A stretch of 64,000 nt of DNA. Origin: Galbibacter kalidii (GTDB taxonomy: Bacteria; Bacteroidota; Bacteroidia; Flavobacteriales; Flavobacteriaceae). This document shows, piece by piece, positions 35,725 to 43,034 of the stretch. Location: the NCBI RefSeq assembly GCF_026241135.1, contig NZ_JAPFGA010000014.1, positions 62,001 through 126,000 on the forward strand, read 5' to 3'. The stretch's first letter is position 1, and every line of letters begins with the position of its first letter. A model generated the notes under the pieces. The model ran no database searches, was not told the origin of the DNA, and worked only from the letters and a program-made list of their open reading frames with translations. The translations under genes were made by a program, and so were the position numbers.

Positions 35725-36315
35725 TTAGAACTGATATCCGATATAAAACCAAATATTATTAACATATTTATGCTGCTCTATCTTTGTATCTCCCCATTGT
35801 GTTTCTGGTATGCTATTAAAGTAATAGCGAAATGGAATGGATGCATTGATATACAAATGCTTCACACCAAACAGATTTATTTTTTTATAACCTATAGCAA
35901 ACCCGATAGTGGCTGTTTCATTATCTATCCTTCTGTCTGATATCAAGTGATTATATTTATCGCGGACATAAGCCATACTTCCGCTTGCATACCAGTTTTT
36001 TCTCTTGAAGAAAAATCGGTCATAATACAATTCATATATTCTAAAATAACCATCTACATTTTTTCCATCTACGGCATATGCTTGCCATTTGCTACTTAAA
36101 TGTTGCTCAGTAAGTTTTACTTCACCAGCCATCATCCTTATTTGATGTTTCGGGTTGATACGGTAACCAACCTCTCCGGCAAAGTTTTGGAATCGGTTCA
36201 TACTCATTTCTAATGTTTCATAGCCAATAAACCATTTTTGTGTTTTTAAGCTGTCCTGACCAAAAGCATTGTGCTGAAAAATTAACACCAATGCAAACAG
36301 GGATAATAATTTCAT
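35725..36315 (-). CDS. outer-membrane-type hypothetical protein
   Basis: About 196 residues from the Met at 36315 (MKLLSLFALVLIFQHNAFGQ signal peptide). The mature part alternates aromatic and polar residues (GYFRIYELYYDRFFFKRKNW, NNIWFYIGYQF at the C-terminus), as in small outer-membrane beta barrels. The C-terminal residue is Phe, as usual for barrel proteins. No family is recognised. It is a single leftward gene, upstream of the ECF-like promoter copy 1. Confidence 0.65.
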   Translation of the reverse strand: MKLLSLFALVLIFQHNAFGQDSLKTQKWFIGYETLEMSMNRFQNFAGEVGYRINPKHQIRMMAGEVKLTEQHLSSKWQAYAVDGKNVDGYFRIYELYYDRFFFKRKNWYASGSMAYVRDKYNHLISDRRIDNETATIGFAIGYKKINLFGVKHLYINASIPFRYYFNSIPETQWGDTKIEQHKYVNNIWFYIGYQF

Positions 36316-36455
36316 CTGTTTTACCATTTCATATTTTTTTAATTTAAAACAAAGATGAATTACACGCTAATAAAAATCGCCCCAATATGTAAGGTGGGAC
36401 TTCATTTCGCTCTCAGGCATACCAACCCATAAGTAAATCTAGAAAAGTTGCATTA

Positions 36456-37589
36456 TTAACTGGAGCCTAAATGAGACTTAACCTGCTTTAAATATTGAGT
36501 AGGTGAAAGACCGGTGACCTTTTTAAAGTTACGGTTGAATGTGGTCTTTGAGTTAAAACCACAATCATATGCGATGGAAAGTATTGTGAATTTTTGATTG
36601 TCAGGACGTGATATCTCATGTTTGAATTGCTCTATCCGATGTCTGTTGATATAGTCGAAAAAGTTTCGTTGTTCCTTAGTGTTGATGATTTGGGAAAGTG
36701 TATTGGGATGAACTTGCAATTTTTCAGCCAGATCATTTAAACCAAGGTAAGGATTTAGAAAGGGTTTCTCCTCTTGCATTATTTGTGTCAAATTCTCATA
36801 TATTGCGTCTGCCTGTGAGTACGATAGATTTGATTTTTCGTATTTGTTTTTTTTAGATGTACTGATTCTCTCTTCAATATTATTTTGAATTGATTGAATG
36901 ATGGGCTTATCTCTAACAAATTTGGTGGGATTGGTAAAAATCCCCACTTGCTTTATCCCAAAAAAACCGATAAAAAATACATAAACGACAATAGCCCCAA
37001 ATATGACCTCGTCTGTTCCAAAAATAACCAACAACCAAATAATGCCAGATCCTAATATCAGATAACGAAGCCAAGACAAATTGATTTTTTCAGTGTTTGA
37101 AAAGAGATTTGTAATGTTTTTCTTGTGTCGATATAATTTTTGTAATGACACAAGGGTATATCCAATCCCTGAAATAATGATTGCGACAAACAAAATGATC
37201 AACAATACTTCAAAACCGGCTCCTTTGTTATCATATGTGTTTATTTTGTCATGATAAGGTAATATGAAAAAAGGGTGTAAAGTACATAGTCCTACAAAAT
37301 AGGGAACAAAGTGCAACGCCATTTTTGCTTTTAGCCTTTCTTTTTGAGTTAGGGCTGTAACATATAAAAATATAAATGACCCATGCAGTAAAGGCATGGG
37401 AAGATCAAACCCTAAAAGGTAAGGAAATTGACGGTATTGCTTGGTGATATATAGGTTGAACATAAACAAATGAACCCCTGAAATAAGGAGCCATAAAGCC
37501 AGTATTTTATCCGCTTGACTTTTGTCCTTTTTTGTCAAAAGGATAACACATAAAAATAAGGAAATGATAACTCCAACAGTATACAACAT
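36456..37589 (-). CDS. AraC-family regulator with N-terminal membrane domain
   Basis: A 377-residue protein. Residues 1-215 contain seven hydrophobic segments (a 7TM-like sensor region common in Bacteroidota AraC proteins). Residues 265-375 hold the AraC DNA-binding domain with two helix-turn-helix motifs, including LAEKLQVHPNTLSQIIN and the signature SIAYDCGFNSKTTFNRNFKKVTGLSPTQY. It is probably a membrane-bound transcription factor. Its 301-bp upstream region contains ECF-like promoter copy 2, pointing towards it. Confidence 0.9.
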   Translation of the reverse strand: MLYTVGVIISLFLCVILLTKKDKSQADKILALWLLISGVHLFMFNLYITKQYRQFPYLLGFDLPMPLLHGSFIFLYVTALTQKERLKAKMALHFVPYFVGLCTLHPFFILPYHDKINTYDNKGAGFEVLLIILFVAIIISGIGYTLVSLQKLYRHKKNITNLFSNTEKINLSWLRYLILGSGIIWLLVIFGTDEVIFGAIVVYVFFIGFFGIKQVGIFTNPTKFVRDKPIIQSIQNNIEERISTSKKNKYEKSNLSYSQADAIYENLTQIMQEEKPFLNPYLGLNDLAEKLQVHPNTLSQIINTKEQRNFFDYINRHRIEQFKHEISRPDNQKFTILSIAYDCGFNSKTTFNRNFKKVTGLSPTQYLKQVKSHLGSS

Positions 37590-37689
37590 ATTGTTTATTG
37601 TGCTTTTCTAAAGATATCAGTAGAGCTATTTTTATCATAAACTCCTGTACCAAACTTGTCCAGATAACACTATCCTAGATTGTATGTTT

Positions 37690-37752
37690 TGTTAGTATCC
37701 CAACTCGGGGATTTGTTACACACTTTTAATCCTTAAAATTCGGATTAAAAGC
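37690..37752 (-). promoter_or_regulatory. ECF-like promoter with upstream inverted repeat, copy 2
   Basis: On the minus strand TGTAAC (37720-37715), 16 bp, ATACTAACA (37698-37690), preceded by the inverted repeat TTTTAATCC (37724-37732)/GGATTAAAA (37742-37750). It has the same layout as copies 1 and 3. It lies 101 bp upstream of the AraC-family gene. The rest of 37590-37891 shows no gene. Confidence 0.55.
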
Positions 37753-37891
37753 CTATTGAAGTTAAATGACTACGTAAAAACCCAGATGTTTCAAAAGCTC
37801 AGTAGCAATTATCATATTTTCTTAACAATCGTCAATTTTCACATGATTTCTTTTATCTATTTTTGAAAGACAAAAAATAAAAATTACAAAA

Positions 37892-38398
37892 ATGTCAAAC
37901 ACTTATCTCGCTCGACTATCCGGCTTAGTGTATTTAATATTTATTCTAACCGGTATCTATGGTCTTGTCTACGTGCCTTCGACACTTTTTGATTGGGAAA
38001 ACCCTGCTTTAATAGCAAACAACATACTTGATAATGAATTGACTTTCAGGCTTGCTGTCACAGCTGAAATTGTTTGCCTTATCTGCTTTATTTTTTTGCC
38101 CTACTACTATACAAACTGTTATCACCTGTCAATAAAAATATGGCGGTATTGATGATCGCTCTTTCCATTTCAAGTATTCCGATGACGCTAACGCATGTGG
38201 CAAAGCATGTCGATGTATTAAAAACCAGGAATACTTGAACGCCTCAACTACAGAATTTATTCAGGCTAATGTTATGCTCAAACTTGCTTTTTTTAATAAT
38301 GGCGTTTTGGTATCAAATATATTTTGAGGTTTATGGTTATTACCTTTTGGTTTTTGACTGTTGGTGCCAGGCCAAGTATTTTAAAGAGAAAGAATTAA
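37892..38398 (+). pseudogene. DUF4386 pseudogene (frameshift and stop)
   Basis: The first 70 codons read as a normal DUF4386 N-terminus (SNTYLARLSGLVYLIFILTG). Near 38100 a frameshift is needed to continue LLLYKLLSPVNKNMAVLMIA. Another shift follows near 38235 (STTEFIQANVMLKLAF), and a TGA replaces the Trp of the family motif IFWGLWLLPFG (here IF-stop-GLWLLPFG). The remnant ends near 38398. The intact paralogue at 34093-34800 carries the same motif, so this is a broken second copy. Confidence 0.85.
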
Positions 38399-38850
38399 TC
38401 CCCTGAAGGTTTCATCTTAGTGTCTATCCTTTTCTTGATTCTACTAAGTGATTCAGATGTATATCCTAAAAAACTCGCCAAATGTTGTTGAGAAACACGT
38501 TGAACCAAATCAGGTCGCTTTTCGAGTAGCATTTGGTATCGCTCTAATGGATTACAATGTATATAAGCTAAAAGTCTCATGGGTTTGTTTAAAAATGTCT
38601 TCGGTTAAAATTCTGCATAGGGATTCAAATCGAGGATATTTTTGGATAAATTCGGCATCATCGGGTCTGAAATATGCAACATAAATTGTTGAATCTTCAA
38701 GACATTCCAGATAATATGCAGATTTTGGGTCTTCAACATAGAATAAAACAGATTTTTCTTTTCCGTCATTGGAAAAATCTTTACTATTCTGGAAATTAAT
38801 TCATTTTGCATATCTTTTTCATTTTTCTTCTTGTCATTACACGAAAACAT
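38395..38850 (-). pseudogene. Crp/Fnr-family regulator remnant
   Basis: Two frames are needed. The middle part reads VLFYVEDPKSAYYLECLEDS, then FESLCRILTEDIFKQTHETF (38785-38590), a cyclic-nucleotide-binding-domain pattern. After a frameshift, 38580-38395 reads RYQMLLEKRPDLVQRVSQQH, then LASFLGYTSESLSRIKKRI, the helix-turn-helix of Bacteroidota Crp/Fnr proteins. The N-terminal part is missing or garbled. It lies downstream of ECF-like promoter copy 3. It is adjacent, tail to tail, to the DUF4386 pseudogene, so the two decayed together or were one inactive unit. Confidence 0.8.
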
Positions 38851-38892
38851 CCCGATAAATTACCGGGAACACTCCATCTATATTTTATAATC

Positions 38893-38956
38893 TGTTAGTA
38901 TCCTGACCTATGAATTTGTTACATTGTTTATTCCTTAAAATATACGGGGTAAAAGC
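38893..38956 (-). promoter_or_regulatory. ECF-like promoter unit, copy 3 (degenerate)
   Basis: On the minus strand TGTAAC (38923-38918), 16 bp, ATACTAACA (38901-38893). The upstream inverted repeat has decayed to TTTATTCC (38927-38934)/GGGGTAAA (38946-38953). It points at the Crp/Fnr remnant. Confidence 0.5.
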
Positions 38957-38972
38957 TTAGGAGGAGTAAGAG

Positions 38973-38996
38973 ACCACGCGAGAAGACTCGCGCGGT
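38973..38996 (-). terminator. strong hairpin downstream of the ECF42-type sigma gene
   Basis: ACCACGCGAG (38973-38982) and CTCGCGCGGT (38987-38996) form a 10-bp stem with a 4-nt loop, 12 bp after the sigma-factor stop. On the minus strand the stem is followed by CTCTTACTCC, not a clean U-run. It may be a terminator or a dispersed palindrome. Confidence 0.45.
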
Positions 38997-39008
38997 AGCG
39001 GAGGATCC

Positions 39009-40262
39009 TTATTGCATATTGCCTTTTGCTTTCAATTGCTCAATTTCCCTTTTGATGGTTTGTTTTTCAGTTTTGGATTTTGTCAATTGAATAGCTTGCT
39101 CATAATGGTCAATCGCTTTGTCAATAACTAATTCTGCATACAAATACCCCAATAATTTATGATAATAATTGCTTTCGGTCAGGTTCAACTTTTCAGCTTC
39201 GATAATGGCTTTTTCACATCCGTAAACTTTGGCAAAAGCAAATGTTCTATTCAATGCAATCACAGGCGAATATTCTATTTGGATCAGTTGATTGTACAAT
39301 TGCAAAATGTGCTGCCATTTGTTTTTATCAACAGGCGTTGTATGCCAATAGGCTATCCCTGCCTCGAGGTGAAATTTGGAAATGTCATTCCCTGTACAAG
39401 CATTCACTAAATAATAATTGCCTTTTTCAATCAGTGATTTGTCCCATAGGTTTTTATCCTGTTCATCAAAAAGAATGGTTTCTCCTTTGTCGTTTGTCCT
39501 CGCTTCAAGCCGTGAACTTTGGAAGCACATTAAAGCAAGTAAGGCATTTGTCTGTGGTGTATTGGTTAATGGATTTTCTGTAAGTATCAAAGTAAGTCGG
39601 ACAGCTTCCGAACAGAGTTCTTTCCTGATTAACTGATTATTAGTTTTTGAAAAGTAACCTTCATTAAACAGCAAGTACAATGTTCTTAAAACCGTATCTG
39701 ATCTTGATTTTATTTCTGTTTCACTTAATGATTTGATTTTAAAATTGTCGTTGCAAAGATTATTCCTGGCCCTTAGCAGGCGTTTTTTTATGGTTTCGGT
39801 TTTGGATAGGAAAGCATTGGCGATTTCCTCTACACTGAAACCACATAAAACCTTAAGCGCCAAAGCAATCTGACTCTCGGTAGAATTAGCAGGATTGCAA
39901 ACCGCAAAAATCATTGCCAATTGACTATCCGCAATGTTTTGATTGCTAAATTCGAAGTCCTTTTCTTTCTCAAGTTCTTTCGGTTTTAAGACATCTTTGA
40001 TTTTCGTTTCAAAAACAGAAATGTGTTTGAAATAATCTTTGGTTTTGTTCTTTGCTACCGTATAAAGCCAAGCCGTTGGATGATCAGGAACACCATTAAT
40101 TGCCCAATTTTCAGAAGCTTTCAGAAATGTGTCGCTTGCGATATCTTCGGCAATTTCAATGTGTTTTAAACCAAAATGACGGCATAAAACAGCCGTCATT
40201 TTTGCATATTCCTGTCGGAATAAATGTGGTAAAAGTTCCTTATGTAATTGTTTATTTCCCAA
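39009..40262 (-). CDS. ECF42-type RNA polymerase sigma factor with C-terminal TPR extension
   Basis: A 417-residue sigma-70 family protein. Region 2 (YAKMTAVLCRHFGLKHIEIA, DTFLKASENWAINGVPDHPT) and region 4 (VEEIANAFLSKTETIKKRLL) lie in the first 190 residues. A helical, TPR-like C-terminal extension (DUF6596) follows to residue 417. This layout is that of ECF42, whose regulation depends on the C-terminal extension in place of an anti-sigma factor. The gene begins 2 bp after the DGPF/YCII gene, the usual ECF42 partner, supporting the assignment. Confidence 0.92.
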   Translation of the reverse strand: MGNKQLHKELLPHLFRQEYAKMTAVLCRHFGLKHIEIAEDIASDTFLKASENWAINGVPDHPTAWLYTVAKNKTKDYFKHISVFETKIKDVLKPKELEKEKDFEFSNQNIADSQLAMIFAVCNPANSTESQIALALKVLCGFSVEEIANAFLSKTETIKKRLLRARNNLCNDNFKIKSLSETEIKSRSDTVLRTLYLLFNEGYFSKTNNQLIRKELCSEAVRLTLILTENPLTNTPQTNALLALMCFQSSRLEARTNDKGETILFDEQDKNLWDKSLIEKGNYYLVNACTGNDISKFHLEAGIAYWHTTPVDKNKWQHILQLYNQLIQIEYSPVIALNRTFAFAKVYGCEKAIIEAEKLNLTESNYYHKLLGYLYAELVIDKAIDHYEQAIQLTKSKTEKQTIKREIEQLKAKGNMQ

Positions 40263-40264
40263 TA

Positions 40265-40606
40265 CTAATCACGTTTCATAACTTCCCGAACTTCAATATT
40301 GCCACCGATTTTGAAAATCGGGTTTTCTTGTGCCATTTCAACTGCTTCATCAATCGTTTCGGCTTTTACCACAATATAACCACTGATAAATTCCTTGATT
40401 TCGGTGTAAGGACCGTCCGTTACCACATTGTCGGGTTTTACGGTTTTGGCACTTCCCGGAACGGGCAAAAGGGTATTTCCCTTGTCCACCAACTTGTTTT
40501 GTGCTGCAATGCTTCCCAGCCAGTTCATCCGTTCCTGCATTTGTTCAGGCGATGGTTTAAAGTCGGTAATGTCTTTTAGTCTGAAGATTAATGCAAATTC
40601 TTTCAT
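40265..40606 (-). CDS. YCII-related DGPF-domain protein (ECF42 partner)
   Basis: A 113-residue protein of the DGPF/YCII superfamily. The diagnostic VVTDGPYTEIKEFISGYIVV segment lies near residue 60, and EFALIFRLKD is the first strand of the ferredoxin-like fold. DGPF genes are found beside ECF42 sigma factors and are often their targets. It is the first gene of the operon, with the sigma gene 2 bp downstream and a candidate ECF42 promoter at 40638-40661. Confidence 0.9.
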   Translation of the reverse strand: MKEFALIFRLKDITDFKPSPEQMQERMNWLGSIAAQNKLVDKGNTLLPVPGSAKTVKPDNVVTDGPYTEIKEFISGYIVVKAETIDEAVEMAQENPIFKIGGNIEVREVMKRD

Positions 40607-40637
40607 TTTGATTGTTTTTTAAATTCACCCTAATGAC

Positions 40638-40661
40638 GATCGGCATATACAAATGGGGACA
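40638..40661 (-). promoter_or_regulatory. candidate ECF42 promoter of the DGPF-sigma operon
   Basis: On the minus strand TGTCCCC (40661-40655) and CCGATC (40643-40638) are separated by 11 bp. This resembles the TGTCGA and CGA/TC-type elements reported for ECF42 promoters, but the -35 match is incomplete. Transcription would start about 25 bp before the DGPF gene, consistent with autoregulation. Confidence 0.35.
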
Positions 40662-40670
40662 ACTTTTGCT

Positions 40671-41024
40671 TTATTTCTTATTATTAGTGTTGTTTTCTGT
40701 CACTCTATATTTCACAATTCTTTCAATTAGTTCGTAGGGCATTGGTTTGTCAAGTGGAAATTGGACTGAACCTTTGCCATGTTTATATTTTGAAAGTTCG
40801 TCTTTAAATTCACTGTGCCCAGTCGGTGTGGCATAAAATCCTATATGATTTTTATATGCAGCAAAGTAGACCAGTGGTTTCCCGTGAATCTTATAACCGG
40901 GCATGCCATAAGAAATTTTTTCTTCGGCTTCCGGGGCGTTGTCCTTTATCAACTTTCGCATGTTTCGTAAAATGCCTTGAACATTTTCTGGAAATTGCTC
41001 AATGTATTTTTCTATTTCATCCAT
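40671..41024 (-). CDS. DUF1801 protein (YdhG/iron-chaperone-like)
   Basis: About 117 residues from the Met at 41024 (MDEIEKYIEQFPENVQ); the 13 residues upstream in frame are not family-like. DUF1801 features are visible: EEKISYGMPGYKIHGKPLVY near the middle and GSVQFPLDKPMPYELIERIV near the end. The family is a small frataxin-like/YdhG fold, and functional evidence is sparse. It is a single leftward gene 64 bp upstream of the DGPF gene. Confidence 0.85.
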   Translation of the reverse strand: MDEIEKYIEQFPENVQGILRNMRKLIKDNAPEAEEKISYGMPGYKIHGKPLVYFAAYKNHIGFYATPTGHSEFKDELSKYKHGKGSVQFPLDKPMPYELIERIVKYRVTENNTNNKK

Positions 41025-41154
41025 TTTGTCGTTTTTTAAGCTAACACACAACTCGTTACACAAACACTAAAATTACAGATTTTCATTCGACTTCAGAAAA
41101 ACTTATTGTTAGCCGATTAACATTTCTCTATAATTTCCAATGAAAAAAATAATG

Positions 41155-41162
41155 TACATTTG
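41155..41162 (+). promoter_or_regulatory. -7 element before the ECF sigma gene
   Basis: TACATTTG (41155-41162) matches TAnnTTTG. Transcription would begin only a few bases before the TTG/GTG start codons at 41175/41181, so the mRNA would be nearly leaderless. Confidence 0.4.
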
Positions 41163-41180
41163 ATATAAAATAAATTGCTT

Positions 41181-41741
41181 GTGCCCAAAAACAAACTAAA
41201 TCCTTCCAATTGGGTAGATCTGTATGCAGACTACCTTTTTAACTATACCATCACTAGAGTAAACGATTCCGTTGTCGCTGAAGATTTGGTACAGGAGACC
41301 TTTTTGGCAGGATTGAAATCGGCCGCTAACTATAAAGGGGATGCCGCAGAACGCACCTGGTTGATCTCTATCCTGAAAAGAAAAATAATTGATTATTACC
41401 GCAAGATCAATTCAAAAAAAGGAAAAGCCGAAATAAAAATGGGCTATTCCAACAAGGAAGATGGGGAAGGCGATTGGCTTGAAGACCATATAGCCGATCC
41501 TTTTGATATTAATGCGGAAGACGCCATGCAAAATGAAGAACTGGGCTTAGCAATTCAGGAATGTGTTATGAAACTTCCCGAAAAACAAGCCAAAGTATTC
41601 ACTATGAAAACGGTACAAGGTATAGATACCGAAGATATTTGTAAAGAATTGAATATCACTCCGTCTAATTTATGGGTGATCGTTCATCGCGCCAGAACTG
41701 CTTTGATGGACTGTTTAGAAAATAATTGGTTTAAAAAATGA
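41181..41741 (+). CDS. ECF-type RNA polymerase sigma factor
   Basis: About 186 residues of a sigma-70 ECF factor. Region 2 includes AEDLVQETFLAGLKSAANYK, the region-2.4-like RTWLISILKRKIIDYYRK follows, and region 4 has KVFTMKTVQGIDTEDICKEL with ITPSNLWVIVHRARTALMDC. I prefer the GTG at 41181 (or the TTG at 41175, two codons earlier). The stop overlaps the start of a small gene by 4 bp (ATGA), the arrangement typical for a cognate anti-sigma factor. Confidence 0.9.
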   Translation: MPKNKLNPSNWVDLYADYLFNYTITRVNDSVVAEDLVQETFLAGLKSAANYKGDAAERTWLISILKRKIIDYYRKINSKKGKAEIKMGYSNKEDGEGDWLEDHIADPFDINAEDAMQNEELGLAIQECVMKLPEKQAKVFTMKTVQGIDTEDICKELNITPSNLWVIVHRARTALMDCLENNWFKK

Positions 41742-41995
41742 GTAGCATAAAAAAGTACTTCTTAATCTCTTGTGAGGAAGCAAAACAGATTTGTGACAAA
41801 ATGCAGTATGGAGAAGCTACATTTTGGGAAAAGATGAAGTTAAAATTCCGACTGATGTGGTGCGACACCACCAAATCGTATTCCGAAAAAAACGGAAAGC
41901 TCACAAAATTGTGTAACGAAGCCAAGCTGAAATCATTGGACGCACAAAAAAAGGAGGAGATGAAAAAGAAAATAAGTACAGGTACAGAAGTTTAA
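41738..41995 (+). CDS. small protein overlapping the ECF sigma gene (candidate anti-sigma factor)
   Basis: An 85-residue protein whose start overlaps the sigma stop by ATGA. The N-terminus (FLISCEEAKQICDKMQYGE) resembles the start of anti-sigma zinc-finger (ZAS) domains (SCEEA), but the downstream H-x3-C-x2-C is reduced to a lone Cys (MWCDTTKSY), followed by LTKLC. It has no transmembrane segment. It may be a soluble, zinc-independent or degenerate anti-sigma factor. Function is inferred only from overlap and residual pattern. Confidence 0.7.
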   Translation: MSSIKKYFLISCEEAKQICDKMQYGEATFWEKMKLKFRLMWCDTTKSYSEKNGKLTKLCNEAKLKSLDAQKKEEMKKKISTGTEV

Positions 41996-42807
41996 ACAAA
42001 AAGTAAGAGAAGTCCCCACCAAAGCAAAGGAATACTTTCCACAAAAAAACTAGAATAATAATCCGATTGCTCTTTTCGAGCAAACCCAATCAACAACAGA
42101 CTCACAAGCCCTACACCCCACTCCACTAACTTTTCATTCAGGGTTAAATCATTTTTAAAAAACGTAAGCAAACAGAACAGGGTCACTAAAAAAGCCCCTA
42201 AGAATTTTACATTTTTGACCCCCATCACCTGCGGAAGTGTTAGTAGCCATTTTTCATCGGTTTTCAGGTCTCTTATTTCAAACGGGATCATTATGGCGAC
42301 AATAAAAATAAAACGCTGTAATAATTCCAAATAGACTTCTCTACCTATCGATATTTCAGCATTTAGCGCCGGCAGTAAAACCGTAGAGATCGACCAGGTC
42401 AACCCGACGATATAGATTTTCATTCCTTTTAGACTTCGGAAATTTCTCTTACTGCTTATTGCAGGAACCACATAAAAAAAGGCCAATAAGACAAGTACGC
42501 CCACAGCTATTAAGGTAGCCTTATTCAGTTGGAACATATAATAAACCGCAATAATGAAACAGGCACCACTAAAAAATTGAATTGCCCTATAATATTTATT
42601 CGAGACAAAGATGTAATACTTGGCATGCGGACTGTATTTTATAAAACCGTACTCAACTATGGTTCCAAAAAACAAGGCATAACTAATGGCTTCGTCATAA
42701 GGCAGATCAAAATTGGACAAGCTCACCCTCACTAGCGCATAAACAGCCAAGGCTACTTGAACACTTGAATCCAAATAAAAATCGAAAAGCCACTTCAACT
42801 GTTTCAT
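41992..42807 (-). CDS. UbiA-like polytopic membrane protein
   Basis: A 271-residue protein with about eight hydrophobic segments. The DLKTDEKWLLTLPQVMGVKN segment resembles the second Asp-rich motif of UbiA-family prenyltransferases; the first motif (NxxxDxxxD) is not evident, so activity is uncertain. The last 4 bp overlap the 3' end of the convergent 85-residue gene. It is single and leftward, without an obvious partner. It could instead be a member of an unnamed Bacteroidota membrane family. Confidence 0.6.
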   Translation of the reverse strand: MKQLKWLFDFYLDSSVQVALAVYALVRVSLSNFDLPYDEAISYALFFGTIVEYGFIKYSPHAKYYIFVSNKYYRAIQFFSGACFIIAVYYMFQLNKATLIAVGVLVLLAFFYVVPAISSKRNFRSLKGMKIYIVGLTWSISTVLLPALNAEISIGREVYLELLQRFIFIVAIMIPFEIRDLKTDEKWLLTLPQVMGVKNVKFLGAFLVTLFCLLTFFKNDLTLNEKLVEWGVGLVSLLLIGFARKEQSDYYSSFFVESIPLLWWGLLLLFV

Positions 42808-42996
42808 ATCAATAAAATAATCAGTGAAAATCTAATTCGTTCACAGACTGTGTAAAACTTTAGTTAAAACCCTTTCAAAAGTACTTTTTTAAACAAAACG
42901 ATATCAATTTTTCATTGCAAATACATACAAGTACGATTAAAAAGGGATTCCCTCTCACCGATTTAACAAATTGTTTTTTTAGAGAGGAATAATATG

Positions 42997-43004
42997 TACT
43001 TTTG
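42997..43004 (+). promoter_or_regulatory. -7 promoter element of gcvP
   Basis: TACTTTTG (42997-43004) matches TAnnTTTG exactly and lies 31 bp before the gcvP start codon. A TTG upstream has a longer than usual spacing (23 bp). No riboswitch-like structure is evident in the 227-bp gap. Confidence 0.5.
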
Positions 43005-43034
43005 CGCAAATTATAACATTTTTAGACGCTTACA

